A DNA stretch of 7,486 bases, from positions 1 through 7,486 of the forward strand of contig CAADVN010000009.1 of NCBI GenBank assembly GCA_900752445.1, given 5' to 3'. Each line of letters opens with the position of its first letter. Position 1 is the stretch's first letter. Position numbers and translations under genes: made by a program. This document shows, piece after piece, positions 1-6,231 of this stretch. The DNA comes from an uncultured Oscillospiraceae bacterium. Its GTDB lineage: Bacteria; Bacillota; Clostridia; Oscillospirales; Oscillospiraceae. The notes beneath the pieces were generated by a model. That model was not told where the DNA came from. It made no database searches and saw only the letters and a program-made list of their open reading frames with translations.

Positions 1-46
1 CGCGCCCCCCGCGGTGACCCCCCCCGGGGGGGCCTGCCCCCCGCGG
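1..46. other. Low-complexity G/C block at window edge, probable assembly artefact
   Basis: A run of eight C (18-25) abuts a run of seven G (26-32), and the 10-mer CCCCCCGCGG occurs twice (5-14 and 37-46). Translated in the minus-strand gene this gives a Gly/Arg/Pro stretch unlike the residues before it. The opposite end of the window has a similar block. I read both as poor-quality contig ends rather than biology. Confidence 0.45.
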
Positions 47-240
47 CTTTTCCGGCGCCGCCAGTCCTGTTCCTTCACCGGCGCGGGCAGCTCCGGCACC
101 GCGCTCGCCGCCGCCGGGCCAGAAACCGTGCTGTACGACGGGGCCCTGTCCCCGTGCAGCCGCTCCGAGAGCTCCGCCGCGCCCATGCCCATGAGCAGTA
201 TCATCACGATCACTATCAAAAACAACATAAGCTTTTTCAT
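1..240 (-). CDS. Small membrane-anchored protein of unknown function (3' end cut by window)
   Basis: This reading frame starts at an ATG at 240 and stays open to the window edge, giving about 80 residues with no stop. The start is supported by an AAAGGA ribosome site (246-251) five bases upstream. The N-terminus, MKKLMLFLIVIVMILLMGMG, is a short basic stretch followed by a hydrophobic helix of about 16 residues, so the protein is probably exported or anchored by an uncleaved signal sequence. No lipobox cysteine is seen. What follows is Ala/Pro-rich and linker-like (to about residue 60), then an Arg/Gly-rich tail whose bases (1-46) look unreliable. I do not recognise the family. It lies 114 bases downstream of the two-component operon on the same strand and has its own promoter region. 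That region carries the same 11-base-period repeat as the response regulator promoter, so I infer that it is a target of that regulator. Confidence 0.6.
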   Translation of the reverse strand, partial: MKKLMLFLIVIVMILLMGMGAAELSERLHGDRAPSYSTVSGPAAASAVPELPAPVKEQDWRRRKSRGGQAPPGGVTAGGA

Positions 241-271
241 GGAGTTCCTTTCCCTTAAATGTGACAAGAAT

Positions 272-298
272 CGCCCTGCATGCTCATCATACAGGGCG
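272..298 (-). promoter_or_regulatory. Dyad/hairpin overlapping the promoter of the small membrane protein gene
   Basis: The arms CGCCCTG (272-278) and CAGGGCG (292-298) are perfect complements. Inside them are one G-T wobble and two further A-T pairs, giving about ten pairs around a 7-base loop. There is no T-run on either side, so it is not a typical intrinsic terminator. It overlaps the expected transcription start and a possible alternative -10 (TATGAT on the minus strand, 286-291). It could be a repressor operator, or a 3'-end or processing hairpin for read-through transcripts of the upstream operon. The dyad is seen; its role is not known. Confidence 0.45.
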
Positions 299-349
299 CT
301 TGTATCAGAACTCCATCAAACTTGCATCATTTTTGCATATTCTTTGTAA
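299..349 (-). promoter_or_regulatory. Candidate response-regulator box and promoter, 11-base repeats
   Basis: Read on the plus strand, TTGCAT occurs at 322-327 and 333-338. Degenerate copies stand at 311-316 (CTCCAT) and 344-349 (TTGTAA). All four start exactly 11 bases apart. On the minus strand the 322-327 unit occupies the -35 position, 17 bases from a possible -10, TACAAG (299-304). The same arrangement occurs in front of the response regulator gene at 2690-2718, with 17 of 18 bases identical (314-331 against 2705-2722). OmpR/PhoB-family regulators usually bind direct repeats of this period as tandem dimers, so this is probably an activation site for the gene at 1-240. Confidence 0.6.
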
Positions 350-354
350 AATAT

Positions 355-1068
355 TCAGCCTTCCAGCCTCAGCTTGATGTCCAGGAGCAGGGAGGCGGCG
401 TCCTCGTAGGCATGTATCCTGGTCTCGAAGCTGCGTTCCTCGCCGCTGACGCTGTTAATATACTTGAGCTCGAAGGGCTCGCCGTCCTCCACGGCGTCCC
501 GGACCTCGTAGTCGTCCATATCCAGCGCCGCGCCTATGGAGCCCATGAGCCCGCCTATCTCGTAGATCTGGCCGCCGCTGTAGCTGTTGAGGTTCTGCAC
601 GCAGCCGGCGCTGTAGTAGCAGTAGAGCAAATCGAGCGAGTCCACGTCCAGCACGGCGATGAACCAGTTCGTCCAGTCGCCCGTCCACTCGCGGTAGTAT
701 TCGAGGATGCGTATGCTGTCCGCGCCGTCCGAGATGGTGTAGAAATACGCGCCCGTCGAGGCGACGCTGCGCACCGCGCCCCTGTCGCAGACGAGGGCGC
801 TCTCGAGCGCGCCTATGCGCTTCATGGAGGCCATGGTGATGTCGCTGTCGAGCTCGCCCACCAGCAGCGAGCGCTCCAGCTCGCCGGATTCATAGCGCTC
901 GTAGAGCGAGGCGCGCTCCGCGGCGCTCAGGTCGGACACGGCCACGGGCGGCGTCGCCTCGCCCGGCTCCTGCCCGCCGTCGAGCATGAGCGCCGGCACG
1001 ATGAGGCAGACGGCAAAGACCAGCGCCGTCAGCGCCAGGGCCGCAAAGGCGCCGGAAGTCTTTTTCAC
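355..1068 (-). CDS. Membrane-anchored protein of unknown function, third gene of the two-component operon
   Basis: This is a 237-residue protein starting at GTG. The start is supported by AAGGGAGG nine bases upstream and by a GTGA overlap with the kinase stop codon (1065-1068), which implies translational coupling. A basic MKK start leads into one hydrophobic helix (about residues 7-29) and a Pro/Glu-rich linker (30-43), so most of the chain is probably outside the membrane, anchored by an N-terminal helix. The rest looks like a folded domain. It has a charged helical stretch (48-70), a tryptophan-rich strand region, EWTGDWTNWFIAVLDVD (127-143), a tyrosine pair and a Cys-containing turn (149-156), and an acidic C-terminal part. 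There are no transmembrane segments after the first and no catalytic motif I can name. Its place directly behind the kinase suggests an accessory sensor, a modulator of the kinase or an effector. I do not recognise the family. Confidence 0.8.
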   Translation of the reverse strand: MKKTSGAFAALALTALVFAVCLIVPALMLDGGQEPGEATPPVAVSDLSAAERASLYERYESGELERSLLVGELDSDITMASMKRIGALESALVCDRGAVRSVASTGAYFYTISDGADSIRILEYYREWTGDWTNWFIAVLDVDSLDLLYCYYSAGCVQNLNSYSGGQIYEIGGLMGSIGAALDMDDYEVRDAVEDGEPFELKYINSVSGEERSFETRIHAYEDAASLLLDIKLRLEG

Positions 1069-2027
1069 TGCGCAGCGCCTCCCTTCAGGAAGACGCGAAC
1101 CGTCGTGCCCTCGCCGGGCTCGCTCTCATATTCGAGCGTCGTGCCGTGCAGCTCGGCTATCCTCTGGCATAGGGCGAGACCGAGGCCCGCGCCGTTCTGC
1201 GCCCGGGAGCGGCTCTTGTCTATCATGTAGAAGGGCTCCGTGATGCGCGAGAGGTCCTCCTTCTTCATGCCCCGGCCGTGGTCTCGGACGTAGAAGGCGT
1301 AGCCGCCGTCCTCGTTTTTGCCGTAGAGCTCCACGGTCTGGCCCTTGCGCGAGGCCTTGCGCGCGTTGTCTATGAGGTTCACCATGAGCGTCTTGAAGAG
1401 GTCGGGCTCTATCTCCACCTCGCCCTGCTCCCAGCGCATGTCGAGCGTCATGCCGTCAGAGGCGAGGGAGGGCACCGTCACCGCCGCGACCTCGCGGATG
1501 AAGTACGGCGCGTTGAACCTCCGGCGCTCTATGCCCTGCTTGCCCGAGACGATTATCTCCATGAGCTTGAGCGAGAGCGCCTCGAGCCTCTTGCCCTCGG
1601 AGAAGATATAGCCCGCCGCGGTGAAGCGGTTCTTGGGGCTCATCTCCCTCGAACGGAGCATGTCCGCGTAGCCGATGATGGCCGTGAGCGGGGTCTTGAG
1701 CTCGTGCGCGAAGCTGGCGATGAACTCCTCGCGCCTGTCCGCGGCTTCCTCGAGCAGCTTTATCTCGCCCTCGAGCTCCTGGGCCCTCTGCTGGGTCCGG
1801 GCCGCCTCGCGCGCCGCCCGGCCCTGAGCCCTAGCCGAAATGAGCGCGACAAACCCGCCCGCCGCCGGCGAGGCGATGAGCAGGAAAAGCACATATGAGC
1901 CGTAATTGAGCTGTGACCCGCGGGCTATCGCCGTGCAGGCGCCGGCGCAGATGACCGCCGCCACCACGCAGGTGCAGGCCAGGAACAGCCCCAGCGGGAA
2001 GCCGGAGCGCGGCGGCTCAGATCTCAA
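1065..2027 (-). CDS. Sensor histidine kinase with very short extracellular loop
   Basis: This 320-residue membrane kinase phosphorylates the response regulator encoded just upstream. Two transmembrane helices (about residues 12-34 and 45-65) are separated by only about ten residues, so there is no real extracellular sensor domain. A charged, coiled-coil-like helix (68-100) stands where a HAMP domain would be. The catalytic core is complete: H-box FAHELKTPLTA with the phosphorylated histidine at 108, N-box NLIDNARKA (217-225), G1 DHGRGM (249-254), F-box EPFYM (264-268) and G2 GAGLGLAL (279-286). The TTG start at 2027 is preferred because AAGGTGGG (2036-2043) lies eight bases upstream and there is no better in-frame start before the first helix. 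The gene overlaps the regulator by 11 bases and the next gene by 4. Such short-loop kinases often sense through the membrane or through a partner protein; the signal here is unknown. Confidence 0.93.
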   Translation of the reverse strand: MRSEPPRSGFPLGLFLACTCVVAAVICAGACTAIARGSQLNYGSYVLFLLIASPAAGGFVALISARAQGRAAREAARTQQRAQELEGEIKLLEEAADRREEFIASFAHELKTPLTAIIGYADMLRSREMSPKNRFTAAGYIFSEGKRLEALSLKLMEIIVSGKQGIERRRFNAPYFIREVAAVTVPSLASDGMTLDMRWEQGEVEIEPDLFKTLMVNLIDNARKASRKGQTVELYGKNEDGGYAFYVRDHGRGMKKEDLSRITEPFYMIDKSRSRAQNGAGLGLALCQRIAELHGTTLEYESEPGEGTTVRVFLKGGAAQ

Positions 2028-2667
2028 GTCGGTATCCCACCTTGTATATCGTCTTTATCTTGTCGTCCCAGTGCAGCTTCTTGCGCAGGCGCTGGACATG
2101 CAGGTCCACCGTGCGCGAGTCGCCCATGTACTCGCTGCCCCAGACCCGCTCGTAAATCGTCTCACGGAAGAGCGCGATGTTCCGGTTCTGCACGAAGAGC
2201 AGCAGCTCGAACTCCTTCGCCGTGAGCGGTATGGGCTTCGTGCCTCGCGTCACCGTGTGCGAGCGCGTGTCTATCGTCAGGCCCTCGAGCTTTATCTCCG
2301 TTATCGTCTTGCCCGAGCGCCGCAGCACGGCCTCCACCCGCGCAAGCAGCTCGACTATCTCAAAAGGCTTCACAAGGTAGTCGTCCGCGCCCAGGCGCAG
2401 GCCCTTCACCTTGTCCGCCATGGTCCCCTTCGCGGTCAGGAATATGACCGGTATCCCCAGCGGCTTTATGAAGTCCAGCAGCTCGTAGCCGCTGACCTTC
2501 GGCAGCATAATGTCCAGGAGCACGAGGTCGAAGCTCTCCTTCTCCAGCAGGTTCGCCGCCTCCATCCCATCATAGGCGCAGGCGCAGCTGTAGCCCGCCT
2601 CCGTCAGGTTCATCTCGATGAGATCGTTGATGGGCTTCTCGTCCTCCACGACAAGTATCCTGTACAT
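2017..2667 (-). CDS. OmpR/PhoB-family DNA-binding response regulator
   Basis: This is a 216-residue cytoplasmic transcription regulator. The receiver domain (1-118) has the acidic pair E8/D9, the phosphorylated aspartate D52 in LVLLDIMLP, T78 in IFLTAK and K100 in YLVKPF. The C-terminal winged helix (about 124-216) has PLTAKEFELLLF, RTVDLHVQRLRKKL and YKVGYRLEI, which are diagnostic of the OmpR subfamily. An upstream in-frame GTG at 2676 would add three residues but overlaps the GGAGG ribosome site. The ATG at 2667 has GGAGG (2676-2680) eight bases upstream and gives the usual MYRILVVEDE start, so it was chosen. The gene leads the operon with the kinase and the unknown membrane protein, and probably controls its own promoter through the 11-base repeat at 2702-2718. 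The family is certain; the stimulus and regulon are not. Confidence 0.96.
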   Translation of the reverse strand: MYRILVVEDEKPINDLIEMNLTEAGYSCACAYDGMEAANLLEKESFDLVLLDIMLPKVSGYELLDFIKPLGIPVIFLTAKGTMADKVKGLRLGADDYLVKPFEIVELLARVEAVLRRSGKTITEIKLEGLTIDTRSHTVTRGTKPIPLTAKEFELLLFVQNRNIALFRETIYERVWGSEYMGDSRTVDLHVQRLRKKLHWDDKIKTIYKVGYRLEI

Positions 2668-2675
2668 GCCGTTCA

Positions 2676-2680
2676 CCTCC
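2676..2680 (-). promoter_or_regulatory. Ribosome binding site that fixes the regulator start
   Basis: GGAGG on the minus strand lies eight bases before the ATG at 2667. It touches the alternative GTG at 2676, which rules that codon out as the main start. Confidence 0.85.
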
Positions 2681-2689
2681 GGCTCTTAC

Positions 2690-2718
2690 AATATACCACG
2701 ATTGCATCAAATTTGCAT
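2690..2718 (-). promoter_or_regulatory. Response regulator operon promoter with two 11-base-spaced repeats
   Basis: On the plus strand TTGCAT occurs at 2702-2707 and again at 2713-2718, starting exactly 11 bases apart. On the minus strand the distal unit (ATGCAA) falls at -35 and the proximal unit between -35 and -10. The -10 is TATATT (2690-2695), 17 bases from the distal unit. The -35 match to consensus is poor, as expected when an activator replaces the -35 contact. The spacing to the ATG leaves a short leader that contains the GGAGG site. The near-identical site at 311-338, with the same offset to a -10, supports autoregulation by the OmpR-type protein encoded here. Binding is inferred, not shown. 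Confidence 0.65.
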
Positions 2719-2843
2719 CATTCTCGACTATTTTGAGGAAAAAACTGAAAAAATTTTCGCCAAACTTTTAGCTGCGCTCACCTTATATTTTGACGATATT
2801 ACACAAAATTTGTTTCCGCTGGACAAAATTTTCCGTCAAAGGT
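2719..2843. other. AT-rich intergenic island with A-tracts, no gene
   Basis: This spacer between the terminator of the permease gene and the regulator promoter is sharply AT-rich against a GC-rich background. It holds A6 runs at 2739-2744 and 2748-2753 and further A3-T4 tracts about one helical turn apart, and AAAATTTTC occurs twice (2750-2758 and 2825-2833). No convincing coding sequence is present on either strand. It may act as curved DNA or as an UP-like region for the promoter, or as a target for other regulators. I see no tRNA or riboswitch. Confidence 0.4.
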
Positions 2844-2887
2844 GAAAAATTCCCCGGCCGGGCGGATGAGGAGCGCCCTGCCGGGGA
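2844..2887 (-). terminator. Rho-independent terminator after the EamA permease gene
   Basis: On the minus strand, TCCCCGGC pairs with GCCGGGGA (2880-2887 with 2851-2858). After one mismatch, GGGCG pairs with CGCCC around a 9-base loop. The stem is followed by ATTTTT on the minus strand (2845-2850). It begins about ten bases after the permease stop codon, so it closes the pcrA-permease transcript and insulates the two-component operon downstream. Confidence 0.9.
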
Positions 2888-2896
2888 GCTTGACAT

Positions 2897-3778
2897 TCAC
2901 TTGTCCGCGCGCCTTAAAAAGCTCAGCTTGGTCTCCGAGATGAGCACGGCGGCGAAGATGAGCAGAAAGCCTGTGGCGGTCTTGAGGCTCAGCCGCTCGT
3001 GGTAGAAGATGACGGACAGCAGCGTGCCGAAGACCGACTCGAGCGTCAGGATGATGGACGCGGTCTGGGGCGAGGTGTGCTTCTGGCCGATGGTCTGCAG
3101 CAGGAAGCAGATGCCCGTGCACATGAAGCAGAGGTAGGCGATGGACCACCAGGCCGAGGCCGGCACGTTCTGCGGGAAGGCCGATACGAAGGGCGCCGTG
3201 ACCCAGCACCAGAGCGCCGCCACGGCAAACTGAGTCATGGACAGCAGCACGGGGCTCCTGCCCTCCACGGCCCTGGACGTGAGGATGATGTGCAGCGCGT
3301 AGAAAAAGCCGCAGCAGATGGTCAGCCCGTCGCCCAGGCCGAGGCTCAGCCCGCCCTCGAGCGAGACCAGCGCCATGCCCAGGGTGCAGATGAGGGCTGC
3401 GGAGATGTTGTACCTGTCCGGCCGCTTGCGGGTGAAGGCCCACCACATGAAGGGCACTATGACGCAGTAGGTGGCGGTGAGGAAGGCGTTCTTGCCCGGG
3501 GTCGTGTACTCCAGCCCGAAGGTCTGGAGCGTGTAGGCCGTGAAGAGCACCGTGCCGAGGCCCAGGCCCTTTTTCAGGTACTGCCGGTCGAGCCGCCTGA
3601 GCTCCTTCCAGCCGATGACGGCCATGAGCAGCGCCGCGCCCGTGAAGCGCAGCGCCAGCACCCAGAGCGTCGGTACGGTGTCGAGCGTGGATTTCAGGAT
3701 GATGAACGACGAGCCCCAGATGAGCGTCGCGCCCAGGAGCGAGGCCCGGCCCAGCCGGCGGTTAGGGGTGTTTGCCAT
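2897..3778 (-). CDS. EamA/DMT-superfamily permease (drug/metabolite exporter type)
   Basis: This is a 293-residue integral membrane protein with about ten hydrophobic helices in two homologous halves (about residues 12-140 and 148-282), the usual size and plan of EamA transporters. Family hallmarks are WGSSF in helix 1 (21-25), the segment around YTTPGKNAFLTATY (91-104) in the first half, and LESVFGTLLSVIFYHERLS (246-264) near the end of the second half. The C-terminus is short and basic, as in cytoplasmic tails. The substrate cannot be told from sequence; relatives export amino acids or other small metabolites. The ATG at 3778 lies nine bases after the pcrA stop and has no SD at normal spacing. 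The nearest AAGGA lies about 17 bases away inside pcrA, so expression may depend on terminating pcrA ribosomes or on the unstructured A/T leader. Confidence 0.92.
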   Translation of the reverse strand: MANTPNRRLGRASLLGATLIWGSSFIILKSTLDTVPTLWVLALRFTGAALLMAVIGWKELRRLDRQYLKKGLGLGTVLFTAYTLQTFGLEYTTPGKNAFLTATYCVIVPFMWWAFTRKRPDRYNISAALICTLGMALVSLEGGLSLGLGDGLTICCGFFYALHIILTSRAVEGRSPVLLSMTQFAVAALWCWVTAPFVSAFPQNVPASAWWSIAYLCFMCTGICFLLQTIGQKHTSPQTASIILTLESVFGTLLSVIFYHERLSLKTATGFLLIFAAVLISETKLSFLRRADK

Positions 3779-3787
3779 ATTTATTTA

Positions 3788-6172
3788 TCACGTGTCCTTT
3801 TTCATGTGCTGTGACGCGGCCCGGAGCATGAGCTTCTTCACGCCGGCCTCGTCGAAGGTTATCTCTATCAGTGCGTCCCCGCCCATGGGCGTGAGCTTCG
3901 TTATCTGGCCCCTGCCGAAGGCGCGGTGCACTATCCTGTCGCCCAGGCCGAACTTCGGGGCCTCCTTTTTCGGCTCCGGCGCGTGGACGGCGTTGGGCCT
4001 CGGCTCCGGCGGGCGGTACTGCCTGCGGCGGTAGGGGTTCTGGGCGGGCTCCGCCGCTTCCCCGGCCTCCCTGCCGGGATGGACGCTGACGCCCTGCCTG
4101 TCCATATCCGACTCGGGTATCTCCTGCGTGAACCTCGAGGGCAGGTTCATGCTCGTGCGGCCGAAGATCATCCTCTGCCGCGCGCAGCTCAGGTACAGCC
4201 GCTCCCTCGCCCGCGTCAGCGCGACGTAGCAGAGCCGGCGCTCCTCCTCCATCTCCTCGGGCTCGCCTATGCAGCGCGCGCCGGGAAACAGGCCCTCCTC
4301 CATGCCGACGACGTAGACCTCCGGGAACTCCAGGCCCTTGGCGCTGTGCATGGTCATCATCACCGCGCAGTCCGCGTCCCGGTCATAGCTGTCTATGTCC
4401 GTATACAGCGCGACCTCGTCCAAAAAGCCCGCGAGCGAGGCGTCGCCCGTCTCTTTAATATAGCCCAGTATGTTCGTCTTGAGCTCGCTGACGTTTTCGA
4501 GCCTCGCCATGGCCTCGTCGCCGCCCTTTTCCTGCAGGGCCCGGACGTAGCCGCTCTTGTCGAGCACGGCGTCGTAGAGCTGGTCCACGGGCAGGGTCTC
4601 TGCGAGCCGGCGCAGTTCGGCCAGCATGTCCGTGAAGGCCACGAGCTTGGCCGCCGAGCGCTTGAGCTCCTCGTACTCGTTCGCGCGCGAGATGACCTCG
4701 TAGAGGCTGCGGCCCTCGCGCAGCGCCGTCTCCGCCGCAGTGTCGATGGTCTTGACGCCGATGCCGCGCGGCGGCGAGTTTATGATGCGCCTGAGCCTCA
4801 GGTCGTCCGAGGGCGCGAGGATGACGCAGAGGTAGGCCAGCACGTCCTTGACCTCGGCACGGTCGAAGAACTTCATGCCGCCGACGACGCGGTAGGGTAT
4901 GCCGTTGCGCTTGAAGGCGAATTCCAGCCTGTTCGACTGCGCGTTCATGCGGTAGAGCACGGCGCAGTCGCGGAAGTTCCCGCCGGAGCCCCGGTGGGCG
5001 AGTATGCGCGAGGCCACGAACTGGGCCTCGTCGTCCTCGTTGCGCGCGGTATAGAGCAGCAGCTTGTAGCCGTCGCCGGCGTTCGTCCACAGGGTCTTGC
5101 CCTTGCGCTCGGTGTTGTGGGCTATGACGGCGTTCGCGGCGGAGAGGATGTGCCCCGTGCTGCGGTAGTTCTGCTCGAGCCTTATCGTGCGGCAGCCGCG
5201 GTACTGCTTCTCGAAGCTCAGGATGTTCTCGATGGTCGCGCCGCGGAACTTGTAGATGCTCTGGTCGTCGTCGCCCACGACGCAGATGTTGCCCCAGCCG
5301 TCGGCCAGCATCGAGGCGAGCATGTACTGCAGGTTGTTCGTGTCCTGGTACTCGTCGATGAGTACGTATTTGAACTGCCTCTGGTAGTGCTCGAGCACGT
5401 CCTGGTGCTCCTGGAAGAGCCGGACGGTGTTGTAGAGCAGGTCGTCGAAGTCCATGGCCCCGGCGGCAAAGAGCCGCGCGGCGTAGAGCTTGTACACCTC
5501 GGCTATCTTCCGCAGGCGCGGGTCGGCGGAATTGCCGTACTTCGCGGCGAAGGCCTCGGGCGAGAGCAGCTCGTCCCGCGCGGCGTCCAGCCTCGCGAGC
5601 ACGGACTTCGGCGGGTAGACCTTGTCGTCCAGGTCCAGCTCCTTCAAAATGGCTTTCATGACCGAGAGCCTGTCCGCCGTGTCGTAGATGGTGAAGTCTT
5701 TCGGGTAGCCCAGCCTGTCGGCGTCGCGGTGCAGGATGCGCACGCAGGCGGAGTGGAAGGGGGGGGCCCAGATGTCGTTCGCGCGCTCGCCGAGCATGCG
5801 CTCGAGCCTCGACTTCATCTCATCCGCCGCCTTGTTCGTGAAGGTGATGGCGATGATGCGCCAGGGCTCCACCGGCTCATAGGCTGCGAGCCGGCTCGCC
5901 TCCTCCGAGGGCCCGGCCTCGAGCACGGCAAGCTCGCGCTCGCCCGCGTCCTCGGGCACCTCGTCCGTGTCCGAGCCGCGGCCGTATTTGAGCAGGTTGG
6001 CGATGCGGTTTATGAGCACCGTGGTCTTGCCGCTTCCTGCCCCAGCAAGAACCAGCAGAGGGCCTTCCGTGGCGAACACGGCCTCCCTCTGCATCGGATT
6101 CAGCTGCGAAAAGTCGGCCTCTATGATCCGCTTTCGCGCTGCGATATAGCGTCTTTCAAAATCATTTTTCAT
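3788..6172 (-). CDS. pcrA: UvrD/Rep-family superfamily 1A DNA helicase, PcrA-like
   Basis: This 794-residue ATP-driven 3'-5' helicase presumably serves excision repair, replication restart and removal of protein or RNA roadblocks. All family motifs are present in order: Q motif LNPMQREAV (24-32), Walker A AGAGSGKT (43-50), Ia IAITFTNKAADEMK (107-120), II LIDEYQDTN (271-279), III VVGDDDQSIYKFRGA (298-312), IV RLEQNYRST (331-339), V MTMHSAKGLEFPEVYVVG (606-623) and VI RRLCYVALTRARERLYLS (645-662). A Pro/Arg-rich linker (about 697-738) leads to the C-terminal Tudor-like domain, FGLGDRIVHRAFGRGQITKL (741-760), typical of PcrA. An acidic insertion of roughly 37 residues (about 65-101) separates Walker A and Ia, where textbook PcrA has only a short loop. 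The ATG at 6172 has no good SD and sits about ten bases from the -10 of a strong promoter, so the message may be nearly leaderless. Confidence 0.96.
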   Translation of the reverse strand: MKNDFERRYIAARKRIIEADFSQLNPMQREAVFATEGPLLVLAGAGSGKTTVLINRIANLLKYGRGSDTDEVPEDAGERELAVLEAGPSEEASRLAAYEPVEPWRIIAITFTNKAADEMKSRLERMLGERANDIWAPPFHSACVRILHRDADRLGYPKDFTIYDTADRLSVMKAILKELDLDDKVYPPKSVLARLDAARDELLSPEAFAAKYGNSADPRLRKIAEVYKLYAARLFAAGAMDFDDLLYNTVRLFQEHQDVLEHYQRQFKYVLIDEYQDTNNLQYMLASMLADGWGNICVVGDDDQSIYKFRGATIENILSFEKQYRGCRTIRLEQNYRSTGHILSAANAVIAHNTERKGKTLWTNAGDGYKLLLYTARNEDDEAQFVASRILAHRGSGGNFRDCAVLYRMNAQSNRLEFAFKRNGIPYRVVGGMKFFDRAEVKDVLAYLCVILAPSDDLRLRRIINSPPRGIGVKTIDTAAETALREGRSLYEVISRANEYEELKRSAAKLVAFTDMLAELRRLAETLPVDQLYDAVLDKSGYVRALQEKGGDEAMARLENVSELKTNILGYIKETGDASLAGFLDEVALYTDIDSYDRDADCAVMMTMHSAKGLEFPEVYVVGMEEGLFPGARCIGEPEEMEEERRLCYVALTRARERLYLSCARQRMIFGRTSMNLPSRFTQEIPESDMDRQGVSVHPGREAGEAAEPAQNPYRRRQYRPPEPRPNAVHAPEPKKEAPKFGLGDRIVHRAFGRGQITKLTPMGGDALIEITFDEAGVKKLMLRAASQHMKKDT

Positions 6173-6181
6173 AGCCTAGAC

Positions 6182-6210
6182 ATTCTACCACATCAAAACC
6201 CTTTGCACAA
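6182..6210 (-). promoter_or_regulatory. Promoter of pcrA
   Basis: On the minus strand TTGTGC (6205-6210) and TAGAAT (6182-6187) are separated by exactly 17 bases. The -10 differs from consensus at one base. The ATG of pcrA begins ten bases after the -10, so the predicted start of transcription lies only about 3 to 5 bases before the start codon. Confidence 0.7.
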
Positions 6211-6231
6211 CCCCCATCGGAGAAGTTATCC

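Noticed and set aside
272..298. The dyad as a normal intrinsic terminator for the two-component operon
   Set aside because: No T-run follows the stem on the minus strand, and the symmetry overlaps a likely promoter instead.
280..1230. A 316-codon plus-strand frame opposite the membrane protein and the end of the kinase
   Set aside because: Low-complexity shadow composition, no ribosome site, and it runs through the minus-strand promoter region. The minus-strand genes overlap and are coupled as a real operon.
2668..2676. GTG at 2676 as start of the response regulator
   Set aside because: It overlaps the GGAGG ribosome site, and the ATG at 2667 has correct spacing and matches the usual family N-terminus.
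1906..2736. A 276-codon plus-strand frame opposite the response regulator
   Set aside because: Antisense to a textbook OmpR-family regulator; the translation has no recognisable domain and is rich in R, L, H and V.
2799..3446. A 215-codon minus-strand frame overlapping the permease gene out of frame
   Set aside because: It reads through the terminator and overlaps a clear ten-helix transporter in another frame; its His/Arg/Pro-rich product is not protein-like.
2999..3814. A 271-codon plus-strand frame opposite the permease gene
   Set aside because: Highly charged G/R/E/A-rich product typical of the complement of membrane protein codons; no start signal.
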